Below are positions 34,809 to 43,521 of a stretch of 64,000 bases of DNA, one piece after another (the first letter of the stretch is position 1; every line of letters starts with the position of its first letter). This stretch comes from an uncultured Eubacterium sp. (GTDB lineage Bacteria; Bacillota; Clostridia; Oscillospirales; Acutalibacteraceae). The stretch covers positions 1 through 64,000 of the forward strand of contig NZ_CAKTGT010000006.1 of the NCBI RefSeq assembly GCF_934561735.1, in the 5' to 3' direction. The notes beneath the pieces were generated by a model. That model made no database searches. It was not told the DNA's origin and was given only the letters and a program-made list of their open reading frames with translations. The translations under genes and the position numbers were made by a program.

Positions 34809-35897
34809 TCACTGTGCAATAATAAATCTTTCTACCCCTGCGTTTGCAACATGATTGTAGACACGGGTGGTATCCAATGAGGTGGAAATATAATAAATTT
34901 GATTGTCACTTAATTTATCAAAATTTTTGATTTCTTTATCTATTGCGGAATTTGTAATATTTCCGCTTTCGGCATCCCTGCCTGTAACCTTAACATCTAC
35001 TTCTTTAAGAAGTTTAACATCACCGCCGAGATCGGATTGAAGCCTTTTTGCCAATTTTTTAAACCCGTCGTTATATTTATCCGAAATATCGCTCGGCAAA
35101 TCACAGCCGTAAAGTACAAACACCTGAACGCCGTAGCCTTTAAGTTCTCTGACAATATCGAGAATGTAGTTATACACCTGCTCGTTATTTGGATTGAGAT
35201 AATTATTTCCGTTGCTGTCGGTATAAAGCTTTTTACCCTTTGTAATGGCAAAATCTCTGTTTTGCAACGGCAAAACATTATCCTTGTAACAGCAAATTCT
35301 TGCAACGGGCAAAATATCATTGTCAATAAGCTGTTTGATTGAGCCCACACTGTCACTGCCTACATCGCTGACGGCACCGTAAGTATCAATGGTTGCAAGC
35401 GAAGAACGATAACCGATTGTGCCGTCCTCACGCTTTGCGTCAAATGTTACGCTGTTTGCCGAAAAATTATGCACATCGTTGATTACCGATGTAAGCATTG
35501 TTGAATTGTCAAGGCTTACGGATTCGGTCATAATCGACGAAACATTGATTGAAATTTGCGACAAAGCATTGCTGTCCGAACTATTTTGACGGAGCAGTTT
35601 TTCGGCAGGCTCCGCCTGTCTTATCATATGCACATCCATAGCGGTGTATCCGCCGAAAAGGAGTGCAACCGCAACAAGCGACGACACAATGATTTTAATC
35701 GCTTTTTGTCGGCTCTCTTTTTTTCTTTGAGCCTTATGCTGTGCGGCACGGCGTTTGTCATTATACACATTACCCGCTTCACCGTCAACAGTATATTTAT
35801 CGGCAAAATCAATCGGTCTGCCCTTTGGCTCTTCCGTCCAATGCTCGTTACGATGCTCGTTTGTATAAAATTTTCGTTTTTCCTGTTTTTTACTCAT
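34809..35897 (-). CDS. putative glycoside hydrolase-like membrane protein (DUF4015 type)
   Basis: A 362-residue protein. A basic cytoplasmic N-terminus (about 1-65) and one membrane helix (about 68-88) precede an extracellular TIM-barrel-like domain. The stretch VTFDAKREDGTIGYRSSLA, IDNDILPVARICCYKDN and DFAITKG matches the DUF4015 putative glycosidase pattern. The Asp in FDAK and later acidic residues could be catalytic, but none is proven. It follows rpe by 6 bases and precedes the cadherin-like gene. Confidence 0.65.
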   Translation of the reverse strand: MSKKQEKRKFYTNEHRNEHWTEEPKGRPIDFADKYTVDGEAGNVYNDKRRAAQHKAQRKKESRQKAIKIIVSSLVAVALLFGGYTAMDVHMIRQAEPAEKLLRQNSSDSNALSQISINVSSIMTESVSLDNSTMLTSVINDVHNFSANSVTFDAKREDGTIGYRSSLATIDTYGAVSDVGSDSVGSIKQLIDNDILPVARICCYKDNVLPLQNRDFAITKGKKLYTDSNGNNYLNPNNEQVYNYILDIVRELKGYGVQVFVLYGCDLPSDISDKYNDGFKKLAKRLQSDLGGDVKLLKEVDVKVTGRDAESGNITNSAIDKEIKNFDKLSDNQIYYISTSLDTTRVYNHVANAGVERFIIAQ

Positions 35898-35903
35898 AAC
35901 AAA

Positions 35904-36557
35904 TTACTGTACATCTTGTGCATTTTTCTTTAAAAGAGCAATGGTTTCGGCAGGATTTTCACTTTTAAACACAGCCGAACCCGCAACAAAAACATTTGCC
36001 CCTGCCTTTGCGGCAATTTTTACGGTGTCGGCATTGATTCCGCCGTCAACCTCAATATCAATATCGGGATTGATTTTGCGAATAGCCTCGATTTTAGGCA
36101 TAGTTGATTCCATAAAACTTTGACCGCCGAAGCCCGGTTCAACCGTCATAACAAGCACCATTGAAATTTTGTCAAGATACTTCACAACTTCGTCAATCGG
36201 AGTTGCCGGCTTAATAGCCAAAGCAGCCTTTTTACCGAGTGACAAAATTTTGTCTATGGTTTGCTCGGTGTCGCTGTCGCACTCCGTGTGGAAGCAGATA
36301 ATATCCGCACCCGCTTTGGCAAAATCCTCGGCATAATCAAGAGGATTGCTGATCATCAAGTGCACATCAAACGGCACATTGCACACTTTTTTGCAAGCGG
36401 CAACAACAGGTGCACCGATTGAAATATTAGGCACAAAATGTCCGTCCATAACATCAATATGAATCATATCCGAGGTTGAAATTCTGTCAAGTTCGGACTG
36501 AAGATTTGCATAATCGCTCGCCAAAATTGACGGTGAAATTTTAAGAGTATTACTCAT
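35904..36557 (-). CDS. rpe: ribulose-phosphate 3-epimerase
   Basis: A 217-residue TIM-barrel enzyme of the pentose phosphate pathway that interconverts ribulose 5-phosphate and xylulose 5-phosphate. Conserved parts are ISPSILASDYANL, HIDVMDGHFVPNIS, VHLMISNP, VMTVEPGFGGQSFM and IEVDGGIN, which hold the metal-binding His/Asp residues. It is the first of a minus-strand run of rpe, GH-like and cadherin-like genes and mgtE; the alpha-galactosidase upstream is separated by a terminator. Confidence 0.95.
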   Translation of the reverse strand: MSNTLKISPSILASDYANLQSELDRISTSDMIHIDVMDGHFVPNISIGAPVVAACKKVCNVPFDVHLMISNPLDYAEDFAKAGADIICFHTECDSDTEQTIDKILSLGKKAALAIKPATPIDEVVKYLDKISMVLVMTVEPGFGGQSFMESTMPKIEAIRKINPDIDIEVDGGINADTVKIAAKAGANVFVAGSAVFKSENPAETIALLKKNAQDVQ

Positions 36558-36616
36558 AGGTCACACTTCTCCATTTTTATAGTCTATATATTATAACATC
36601 ATACTGCCGAAAAAAC

Positions 36617-36647
36617 AAGAAAAAAGCCCGAACAAATCGGACTTTTT
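36617..36647 (-). terminator. terminator after the alpha-galactosidase gene
   Basis: AAAAAGcCCGA pairs with TCGGaCTTTTT around a 5-base loop, followed by T-rich DNA on the minus strand. Confidence 0.7.
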
Positions 36648-36656
36648 ATTTGAATG

Positions 36657-38306
36657 TTATTGACAATAAATATTCCCGTCTGTTACACAAAATCCAAGCG
36701 TGTACGGTTCGCCGTTTTGAATATAATCAATAAACAATTTGTCATTTGTTTCGTTGATTGCTACAATTTTTGCATCATCATCTGCCAGAGTGTCGTTGAA
36801 AACAGCAAGCTGTTCATCATCGTATTCATCAATATTGTCACTCATAAAGAGGACAGAACCAAAGAGTTTAATAAATTTTGCAAGCACCTTTTGCTGTTCC
36901 GGCGTAAAGTGAATATTTGTTTTTCTTAGCAAGAACACATCAGGGTCACAAAGGAACGCTCTGCCGTTAAGGCATCTTCTGTACACGCTGTTATGGATTG
37001 CGTTTGGAGTTGAAACATCTTCCCTGTGAGTGAGATTGCGAAAAAATTTATGTTTCCAGCCGAGAGCCATATCAGCACCGATTCGCATATATTCAACTTT
37101 GCCGAAACACGGCATTTGCTGAACTCCGCAACCCAAAATCTGCTTGTCACCGACACATTCACGAAGAAAATCAATGCTTTCGTAAGCAAGCTGTCCCCTT
37201 GTTTTATTGTGAAGCGGAACAACAGCTGTCGCATACAAAAAGTCGAGTTTTACAAGGTCAAAGCCCCAATTATTGAGCACGGTGTCAAACACATTTTTGA
37301 TATATGCTCTTGCATCGGCATTGTCAATATCAACCGCATAAAAACCGCCCCAGTTTGCACCGACCATAATCGGCTTGCCGTTTTTACCTTTCACCAACCA
37401 ATCGGGATGCTCAGATACTAACTTTGAACCTTTTTGTGCACCGAACGGAGCAAGCCACAAACCTGCACGATAACCTTTTTCGTGAATTTTATCGGCAATC
37501 GGTTTCATACCGTTTGGGAACTTGGTTTTGTTGATTGAAAGCCAGTCGCCCACAGCGGTTTGATAGCCGTCATCAATTTGAAATGTGTTTACCTTATCGG
37601 TTTTTTTACTGATTGCTTCAAGGTCACGAAGTATAATATTTTCACTGATGTTTTGATAATAATTATACCACGAAGTGTAGCCCTTTATCTTTTTGTCGGT
37701 AAGCGGCTTAACATTCATCTTTGCAAAATATCTGTCAAAAGCCTCGTCATATCCGCCATTGTCAAAGTACAAATCAAGAAGTTCGTACGGCTCTGTTATT
37801 GTGATACCCTCAACATCTTTTGAAAAGCGGAGTGTATTTTTATTCATATCCGCATAGATAATTGTATATCCCGTGCGGTCGTTGAATGAGGCAAAAAGGT
37901 CAACATTTTTGTCATTTCTCACATAAGCAAACGAAATTGCGTGAAAATTGCCGTACTCCTTAGGCTGTTCAATAAAGGTGTAATCGCCTACAAGATTAAT
38001 GCCAAACGGACTTTTGCCGAAAATTCCTTTGCCGATAAGTCCCTCATCAGCCATCATCTCGTTTCTTGTAAACTCCTTTGTATCCGTCCAAGACTGAAAG
38101 CCGTTTGCAAAGAACCTGCTGTCGGTTTGATACTCATAGTTTCTTTCAAGATAAAAAGAAATGTCGCTGATTTGTTTTTTGGGAATAACGGTGAGTTTTA
38201 AACCGTTTGCACTTTGACGCAAATCAAACGAAACATCATCGTTTTCTCGCTCAACGGTTTTAATCTTATTATCCGCCTTATAGGTAAATTTCAACTTGTA
38301 ATCCAT
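36657..38306 (-). CDS. alpha-galactosidase, GH36/GH31 superfamily
   Basis: A 549-residue cytoplasmic enzyme (no signal peptide) expected to release galactose from alpha-galactosides such as melibiose or raffinose. An N-terminal beta domain is followed by the barrel. Motifs include TFQIDDGYQ, the nucleophile region GFDLVKLDFLYA, and the acid/base region MRIGADMALGWKH. ATG 38306 is chosen because GAGG is 6 bases upstream; a TTG four codons earlier is the alternative. Released galactose could enter the same metabolism as galactose from mglBAC, which is inference. Confidence 0.82.
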   Translation of the reverse strand: MDYKLKFTYKADNKIKTVERENDDVSFDLRQSANGLKLTVIPKKQISDISFYLERNYEYQTDSRFFANGFQSWTDTKEFTRNEMMADEGLIGKGIFGKSPFGINLVGDYTFIEQPKEYGNFHAISFAYVRNDKNVDLFASFNDRTGYTIIYADMNKNTLRFSKDVEGITITEPYELLDLYFDNGGYDEAFDRYFAKMNVKPLTDKKIKGYTSWYNYYQNISENIILRDLEAISKKTDKVNTFQIDDGYQTAVGDWLSINKTKFPNGMKPIADKIHEKGYRAGLWLAPFGAQKGSKLVSEHPDWLVKGKNGKPIMVGANWGGFYAVDIDNADARAYIKNVFDTVLNNWGFDLVKLDFLYATAVVPLHNKTRGQLAYESIDFLRECVGDKQILGCGVQQMPCFGKVEYMRIGADMALGWKHKFFRNLTHREDVSTPNAIHNSVYRRCLNGRAFLCDPDVFLLRKTNIHFTPEQQKVLAKFIKLFGSVLFMSDNIDEYDDEQLAVFNDTLADDDAKIVAINETNDKLFIDYIQNGEPYTLGFCVTDGNIYCQ

Positions 38307-38392
38307 ATCAAACCTCAAAATAAAAATAATAGCAGAAATACATCCAAAATACTTCTGCTACTATCTTAACATATAAATCTATTCTTTACAAC

Positions 38393-39151
38393 TCAAAACT
38401 TTTCAAGTGAATTTGCAAGAAACGCTTTTGTCTTTTCGCTCTGCGGATTTTCATAAATCTGCTGAGGAGTGCCCATTTCTTCAACAACACCGTCTGCCAT
38501 AAAGATAATTTTATCCGATACATTTTTGGCAAATTCCATCTCGTGTGTAACAACAATCATTGTGCTGCCCTCGTCCTTGAGGTTCTTAATTACATTGAGA
38601 ACTTCGCCCGTAAGTTCGGGGTCGAGTGCAGATGTAGGCTCGTCAAAACACAAAATATCGGGATTGAGCATAAGTGCTCTTGCAATAGCAACCCTTTGCT
38701 TTTGACCGCCCGAAAGCTGACACGGATAAAAATCGATTTTATCCGAAAGCCCTACCCTTGCAATAATATTCTTTGCCTGATTTTCAAGTTCTTCCTTTGA
38801 ACCGAGATTCAAAAGCGACGGAGCAAGAGTCAAATTTTTAAGCACGCTGTATTGCGGAAAAAGATTAAAATCCTGAAAAACAAGACCGAAATGCATACGT
38901 TTTGCCTTTAATTCCCTGTCTTTGATTTTTTTATCCTTAACGCCGTCATAAATAATCTCACCGTTAACGGAAATTGTGCCCTCATCGGCAAACTCCAAAA
39001 AGTTGATGCAACGAAGAAGAGTTGTTTTGCCCGAACCCGAAGAACCGATAATAGAGAGAACTTCGCCCTTTTGCAAATCAAAATCTATACCTTTGAGAAC
39101 CTTGGTTCTGCCAAAGGATTTTTTAATTCCTTTTACTTCCAACAAAGCCAT
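38393..39151 (-). CDS. polar amino-acid ABC importer ATP-binding protein (GlnQ-like), system 1
   Basis: A 252-residue ATPase with Walker A GSSGSGKTT, signature LSGGQKQRVAIARAL, Walker B LCFDEPTSALD and switch histidine VVTHEME. The Q-loop FQDFNLFPQYSVL is typical of GlnQ/HisP. It is the third gene of a binding protein, permease, ATPase operon and starts 12 bases after the permease. Confidence 0.9.
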   Translation of the reverse strand: MALLEVKGIKKSFGRTKVLKGIDFDLQKGEVLSIIGSSGSGKTTLLRCINFLEFADEGTISVNGEIIYDGVKDKKIKDRELKAKRMHFGLVFQDFNLFPQYSVLKNLTLAPSLLNLGSKEELENQAKNIIARVGLSDKIDFYPCQLSGGQKQRVAIARALMLNPDILCFDEPTSALDPELTGEVLNVIKNLKDEGSTMIVVTHEMEFAKNVSDKIIFMADGVVEEMGTPQQIYENPQSEKTKAFLANSLEKF

Positions 39152-39163
39152 AATGTTTCCTCC

Positions 39164-39808
39164 TTATGCTTCAAAATAACTCATTTTCTTTTCTGCCCAA
39201 TGGAAGAAAATTGTAAGAAGTCCACAGAACACAAGATAGAAAACGGCTGTGTAAAACAGCGGCCAAATAAGACCTGCCGATTTGATGAAGTTTTGACCCA
39301 TAAAGATAATTTCATACACTGCGATGATACGGGCAAGCGAAGTGTCCTTTACAAGTGTAATAATCTCGTTACTCATAGGCGGCACAATACGCTTAATAAC
39401 CTGCAAAAGAGTAACCTTGAAGAAAATTTGGCTTTTGCTCATACCGAGAACCAGACCTGCCTCGGTTTGTCCCTTTGGAACAGATTCGATACCGCCGCGG
39501 TAAATCTCGCTGAAATAGCAAGAATAGTTGATAACAAACGCAACAATTACCGCATTAAAGCGTTCCATAAGGTTCCAACCGAAAATCAATCCGGGGCCGA
39601 AATAAACGATAATGAGCTGAAGCATAAGCGGTGTACCGCGGATAATCCAAATAAAGATCTTTGTTAAATATTTAAGCGGCTTAAACTTTGACATTGAGAA
39701 AAAGCTGAGCACAAGCCCCAAAGGAAGTGAAAACAAAAGGGTAAGAGCGAAAATTTTGAGTGTTTCCGCAAAGCCCTTGAGAAGTTCAAGTGTAACTGTC
39801 CAAAACAT
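39164..39808 (-). CDS. polar amino-acid ABC importer permease, system 1
   Basis: A 214-residue HisM/GlnP-type permease. Four to five membrane helices are visible, with IIRGTPLMLQLIIVYFG, the export of polarity around EIYRGGIESVPKGQTEAG and the EAA loop ALVLGMSKSQIFFKVTL. It lies between the binding-protein gene (156 bases upstream, with a terminator-like hairpin between them) and the ATPase. Confidence 0.9.
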   Translation of the reverse strand: MFWTVTLELLKGFAETLKIFALTLLFSLPLGLVLSFFSMSKFKPLKYLTKIFIWIIRGTPLMLQLIIVYFGPGLIFGWNLMERFNAVIVAFVINYSCYFSEIYRGGIESVPKGQTEAGLVLGMSKSQIFFKVTLLQVIKRIVPPMSNEIITLVKDTSLARIIAVYEIIFMGQNFIKSAGLIWPLFYTAVFYLVFCGLLTIFFHWAEKKMSYFEA

Positions 39809-39850
39809 AAAATATTCTCCTAAACCGAATGATAGAGTTATGATTGTTTC

Positions 39851-39872
39851 GGGGCAGGCAAGCCTGTCCCCT
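39851..39872. repeat. GC-rich hairpin GGGGCAGGC/GCCTGTCCCC
   Basis: A short GC-rich stem-loop with a 2-base loop inside the gap between permease and binding-protein genes. It stands out from the AT-rich surroundings and may be a copy of a dispersed repeat or stabilise the upstream mRNA. Confidence 0.4.
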
Positions 39873-39912
39873 ACGGTGTTTTTTGAAGGTAAATCAAGCC
39901 TTTATAAGCCAC

Positions 39913-39945
39913 CAAAAGGCAGCTACCCAAAATGAGTAACTGCCT
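39913..39945 (-). terminator. partial terminator after binding-protein gene, system 1
   Basis: AGGCAG and TAC blocks pair with GTA and CTGCCT around TTTT on the minus strand, with T4 after the stem. It would make the binding protein more abundant than the membrane subunits. Confidence 0.6.
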
Positions 39946-39964
39946 CGCATAATTAAGTTAAAAA

Positions 39965-40771
39965 TTATTCTGCAAGCTGAACGCTGTACTTATCTGCAAG
40001 CTTTTGCAATGTACCGTCTGCTTTGAAGTCTGCGATGATTTGGTTAACCTTTTCGGTCATATCGCTTTCCTTGCGGAAGCTGATACCGTACTGCTCGTCA
40101 ACAAGAACAACAGATGATTTAAGGTCTGCATAGTCTGTGCCCTCACCTGTCATAGCAGCTGCCATTGTTGAATCGATAATGCAAGCGTCGGATGAACCCG
40201 AAGCAACTTCCAAAAGTGCATCGGACTGAGCGGTAACGGCTGTTGCCTTGAGTCCGTTATCTTCTGCGGCACTCTGACCTGCCGAGCCGTTTTCTACAGC
40301 GAATGAAAGGTCTTTGAGGTCGTCAACCGTTTTAAGTTTGCCGGCAAGTTCCGACTTTGTAACAACGATTTGCTGATTCATTGCATAAGCGTTTGTAACA
40401 GATGAATTGTTCTTAACCTCATCTGTGATTGTCATACCGTTCCAGATACAGTCGATTGAGCCTGTCTGGAGTTCAAGGAACTTGTTGTCCCAGTCAATCT
40501 CTACGAATTCAGCTTTAACGCCGAGCTTTTCCGCAACCATATTTGCAAGGTCTGCATCAAAGCCAATCCAATTACCGTTGTCGTCCTTGTAATCCATAGG
40601 AGCAAAGTCTGTAATACCTACAACAAGCTTACCGGATTCAATGATTTTTTCCGAATCGGTTTTGCTTGACTTATCGCCCGAATCGGAAGAACCGTTTGAA
40701 CAAGCCGCAAATGCAAAGCAAACTGTGAGCACAGCCAAAACGACTGCGATTACTTTTTTTAATGTTTTCAT
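39965..40771 (-). CDS. polar amino-acid-binding lipoprotein, system 1
   Basis: A 268-residue SBP_bac_3 lipoprotein with lipobox FAAC (Cys24) and a Ser/Lys/Asp linker. The mature part has LVVGITDFAPMDYKDDNGNW, GFDADLANMVAEKLG, IDCIWNGMTIT and LKDLSFAVENGSAGQSAAED. It is first in its operon and divergent from a second similar importer. The ligand may be a basic amino acid, because ARG-box-like sites lie in the shared control region. Confidence 0.88.
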   Translation of the reverse strand: MKTLKKVIAVVLAVLTVCFAFAACSNGSSDSGDKSSKTDSEKIIESGKLVVGITDFAPMDYKDDNGNWIGFDADLANMVAEKLGVKAEFVEIDWDNKFLELQTGSIDCIWNGMTITDEVKNNSSVTNAYAMNQQIVVTKSELAGKLKTVDDLKDLSFAVENGSAGQSAAEDNGLKATAVTAQSDALLEVASGSSDACIIDSTMAAAMTGEGTDYADLKSSVVLVDEQYGISFRKESDMTEKVNQIIADFKADGTLQKLADKYSVQLAE

Positions 40772-40809
40772 AACTTCTACCTCATTAAATTAATTTTGTT
40801 GATGGGTTC

Positions 40810-40838
40810 ATTATACTTTATTTCTTTAGCGTTGTAAA
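40810..40838 (-). promoter_or_regulatory. promoter of amino-acid importer 1
   Basis: TTTACA, 17-base spacer, TATAAT on the minus strand, about 40 bases before the binding-protein start. Confidence 0.7.
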
Positions 40839-40873
40839 GCGGTAATACGATAAAATTCCATTTTTGTGAAAAT

Positions 40874-40933
40874 TGCATAAATATTTTTTTAATCAAGATG
40901 AATAGTTGTGCACTAAAATTGTATAAATATGCA
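40874..40933. promoter_or_regulatory. cluster of three ARG-box-like sites
   Basis: The site at 40920-40933 (TGTATAAATATGCA) fits TGNAT-WWWW-ATNCA completely. Sites at 40874 (TGCATAAATATTTT) and 40899 (TGAATAGTTGTGCA) each keep one good half. Spacing is 25 and 21 bases, roughly two helical turns. They lie between two divergent amino-acid importer promoters, so ArgR/AhrC control is likely. Confidence 0.55.
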
Positions 40934-40961
40934 ATTAAAGTATAACTATTGCAAAAAGAAC

Positions 40962-41001
40962 TTTAGTGTGCTATTGTGGAAACACTAAAAATGTATATAA
41001 T
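40962..41001 (+). promoter_or_regulatory. promoter and inverted repeat of amino-acid importer 2
   Basis: TTGTGG (40974), 16-base spacer, TATAAT (40996). An inverted repeat TTTAGTGT/ACACTAAA (40962-40969 and 40982-40989) flanks the -35 box and could be a second operator. Confidence 0.55.
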
Positions 41002-41017
41002 ATAAAGGAGAAAGATT

Positions 41018-41791
41018 ATGAAAAAATTTTTAGCGGTTCTCCTTGCGGCATTGATGATTTGCATTAGCTTCGTTGCATGCTCAAGCGAGAAAAAATCAGA
41101 TGACACAAACACAGACACAGACACACAGGAAACATTGACAATGGCTACAAACGCCGAATTCCCTCCTTACGAATACAAAGAGGGCGACAATGTTGTAGGT
41201 ATCGATGCAGAAGTTGCACAGGCTATCGCCGACAAACTCGGCATGAAGCTTGAAATCGTTGACACAAAGTTTGACGCTATCATCCCGGGCGTACAAAGCG
41301 GTAAGTACGATATGGGTATGGCAGGTATGACTGTTACTCCTGAAAGAGAGCAGAGCGTTTCATTCTCTGATTCTTATGCAACAGGTATTCAGTCAATCAT
41401 TGTTAAGCAAGGCAGCGACATCAAGTCGGTTGACGACCTCAGCGAAAAGACAAAGATCGGTGTTCAGCTCGGTACAACAGGCGACATCTATGCAAAAGAC
41501 GACTTCGGTGACGAAGCTGTTCAGGAATACGACAAGGGTGCAGACGCTGTTCAGGCTCTTATCGCAGGCAAGATTGACTGTGTAATTATCGATAACGAAC
41601 CTGCGAAGTCATTTGTTGCAGCAAACGAAGGCTTGGAAATCCTTAAAACTTCATATGCAGAAGAGGATTACGCTATCTGCTTCAAGAAGGATAACACAGA
41701 GCTTCAAACAAAGGTTAACGACGCTCTTAAAGAACTCATTGCTGACGGCACAGTTCAAAAGATTGTTGACAAGTACATTACAGCAGACTGA
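41018..41791 (+). CDS. polar amino-acid-binding lipoprotein, system 2
   Basis: A 257-residue SBP_bac_3 lipoprotein with lipobox FVAC (Cys21) and an Asp/Thr-rich linker. It shows MATNAEFPPYEYKEGD, VGIDAEVAQAIADKLGMK, KYDMGMAGMTVTPER and KIGVQLGTTGDIYA. The FPPYEY opening and GMTVTPER segment fit binding proteins for basic or polar amino acids. It is the first gene of a plus-strand operon divergent from system 1 and is followed by a terminator before the permease. Confidence 0.88.
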   Translation: MKKFLAVLLAALMICISFVACSSEKKSDDTNTDTDTQETLTMATNAEFPPYEYKEGDNVVGIDAEVAQAIADKLGMKLEIVDTKFDAIIPGVQSGKYDMGMAGMTVTPEREQSVSFSDSYATGIQSIIVKQGSDIKSVDDLSEKTKIGVQLGTTGDIYAKDDFGDEAVQEYDKGADAVQALIAGKIDCVIIDNEPAKSFVAANEGLEILKTSYAEEDYAICFKKDNTELQTKVNDALKELIADGTVQKIVDKYITAD

Positions 41792-41814
41792 TTCGGCTGA
41801 ATTAACACAGATTA

Positions 41815-41840
41815 AGGCGAACTAATTGTTCGCCTTTATT
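41815..41840 (+). terminator. partial terminator after binding-protein gene, system 2
   Basis: AGGCGAAC pairs with GTTCGCCT around a 5-base loop, then TTATTT. It precedes the permease by only 15 bases, so some read-through must occur. Confidence 0.7.
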
Positions 41841-41854
41841 TATGGAGATATAAA

Positions 41855-42613
41855 ATGTTAGATACAATATTAATGAAAGCTCCGGCTTTTGTTGAAAACT
41901 TCAAAAATCAGTTTGACCTCAACTTTATACAAAAAGACAGATGGAAGTATATGGTTACGGGTTTGGGTCACACACTTGAAATTACGCTTGTTGCCGCAAT
42001 TATCGGCATAGTAATAGGTGTGCTCATTGCCGCAGTGCGTTCTTCATACGACAAAAACGAAGAAACGCTCAAGCTTCGCGGCGGCTTCACCTACCACATT
42101 ATGAGAATTCTCAATTTCATATGCAAACTTTACCTCACGGTTATCAGAGGTACACCGGTAGTTGTTCAGCTCCTTATCACATACTTTATCATTTTTGCCG
42201 CATCGTCAAACGGTATTGCGGTTGCGATTTTTGCATTCGGCATCAACTCGGGCGCATATGTTGCAGAGATTTTCCGTGGCGGCATTATGTCCATTGACGA
42301 AGGTCAATTTGAAGCAGGTCGTTCAATCGGATTCAACTACTTCCAAACTATGAGATACATTATTTTACCGCAGATGTTTAAGGCTGTATTGCCTACACTT
42401 CTCAACGAATTCATTGCACTTCTCAAGGAAACATCCGTTGCCGGCTATGTTGCCGTAACCGACCTTACAAAGGCAGGTTCAAGCATCTCGGCTTCAACAT
42501 ATTCTTACTATATGCCTCTTTTGTCGGTAGCACTCATTTACCTTGTAATTGTTATGCTCCTTACAAAATTGGTAGGAATACTTGAAAGGAGACTTCGTAA
42601 AAATGAAAGATAA
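41855..42613 (+). CDS. polar amino-acid ABC importer permease, system 2
   Basis: A 252-residue HisM/GlnP-type permease. A hydrophilic N-terminus precedes the helices; the conserved TVIRGTPVVVQLLITYF, GAYVAEIFRGGIMSIDEGQ and EAA-loop FEAGRSIGFNYFQTMRYI are clear. It overlaps the ATPase gene by 11 bases. Confidence 0.92.
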   Translation: MLDTILMKAPAFVENFKNQFDLNFIQKDRWKYMVTGLGHTLEITLVAAIIGIVIGVLIAAVRSSYDKNEETLKLRGGFTYHIMRILNFICKLYLTVIRGTPVVVQLLITYFIIFAASSNGIAVAIFAFGINSGAYVAEIFRGGIMSIDEGQFEAGRSIGFNYFQTMRYIILPQMFKAVLPTLLNEFIALLKETSVAGYVAVTDLTKAGSSISASTYSYYMPLLSVALIYLVIVMLLTKLVGILERRLRKNER

Positions 42614-43346
42614 TGCACTTATTTCCGTAAATGATGTAAAAAAATATTATCTCGGCGGCGAAGTTAAAGCTCTTGACGGAGTTAACCTTGAAATCAATCA
42701 AGGCGAAGTTGTTGTTATCATCGGTCCTTCCGGTTCGGGCAAATCAACAATGCTCCGTTCGCTCAATCTCCTTGAAATTCCGACGACAGGTCACATCATT
42801 TTTGACGGCGAGGATTTAACAAACCCGAAGCTCAACATCAACAAGCACAGACAAAAGATGGGTATGGTGTTCCAGCACTTCAACCTCTTCCCTAATATGA
42901 CAATTTTGCGTAATATGACTATCGCACCGATGAAGTTGCTCAAAAAGTCGCAGGAAGAAGCGGAAGCAAAGGCACTTGAACTTCTTGAAACCGTTGGACT
43001 TCGTGACAGAGCGGATTCCTATCCGAGCCAGCTTTCGGGCGGTCAAAAGCAAAGGGTTGCCATTGTAAGAGCACTTTGCATGGAGCCTGAAGTTATGCTT
43101 TTTGACGAGCCGACCTCTGCACTTGACCCTGAAATGGTAGGCGAAGTTTTGCAGGTAATGAAACAGCTTGCAAACAAAGGCATGACAATGGTTATCGTAA
43201 CTCACGAAATGGGCTTTGCAAAAGAGGTTGCCACAAGAGTTATCTTTATGGACGAAGGCAAAATCCTTGAACAAGGCACACCGGATGACATTTTCAATCA
43301 TCCGAAAGACCAAAGATTGGTTGACTTCCTTTCTAAGGTACTGTAA
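42603..43346 (+). CDS. polar amino-acid ABC importer ATP-binding protein, system 2
   Basis: A 247-residue ATPase with Walker A GPSGSGKST, Q-loop FQHFNLFPNMTIL, signature LSGGQKQRVAIVRAL, Walker B MLFDEPTSALD and switch histidine IVTHEMG. ATG 42603 follows GGAG by 11 bases; an in-frame TTG seven codons earlier is less likely. It ends this importer operon before a terminator. Confidence 0.93.
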   Translation: MKDNALISVNDVKKYYLGGEVKALDGVNLEINQGEVVVIIGPSGSGKSTMLRSLNLLEIPTTGHIIFDGEDLTNPKLNINKHRQKMGMVFQHFNLFPNMTILRNMTIAPMKLLKKSQEEAEAKALELLETVGLRDRADSYPSQLSGGQKQRVAIVRALCMEPEVMLFDEPTSALDPEMVGEVLQVMKQLANKGMTMVIVTHEMGFAKEVATRVIFMDEGKILEQGTPDDIFNHPKDQRLVDFLSKVL

Positions 43347-43360
43347 ATATATTATTATAA

Positions 43361-43388
43361 GGGCATCCCAAGGGGTGTCCTTTTTTAT
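43361..43388 (+). terminator. terminator of amino-acid importer 2
   Basis: GGGCATCC pairs with GGGTGTCC (two G-U pairs) around a short loop and is followed by T6. Confidence 0.75.
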
Positions 43389-43521
43389 TTGTTAAACATC
43401 AATTTGTACAAAATGTAAAATTCCTTTTTAAAACTTTGTGCACAATTTATACAAAAAACAGTTAATTTTTTGCTAAAAATATGTTATTGTTTAATAAGTA
43501 CAGTGCTTTAGGAGGAAATGA

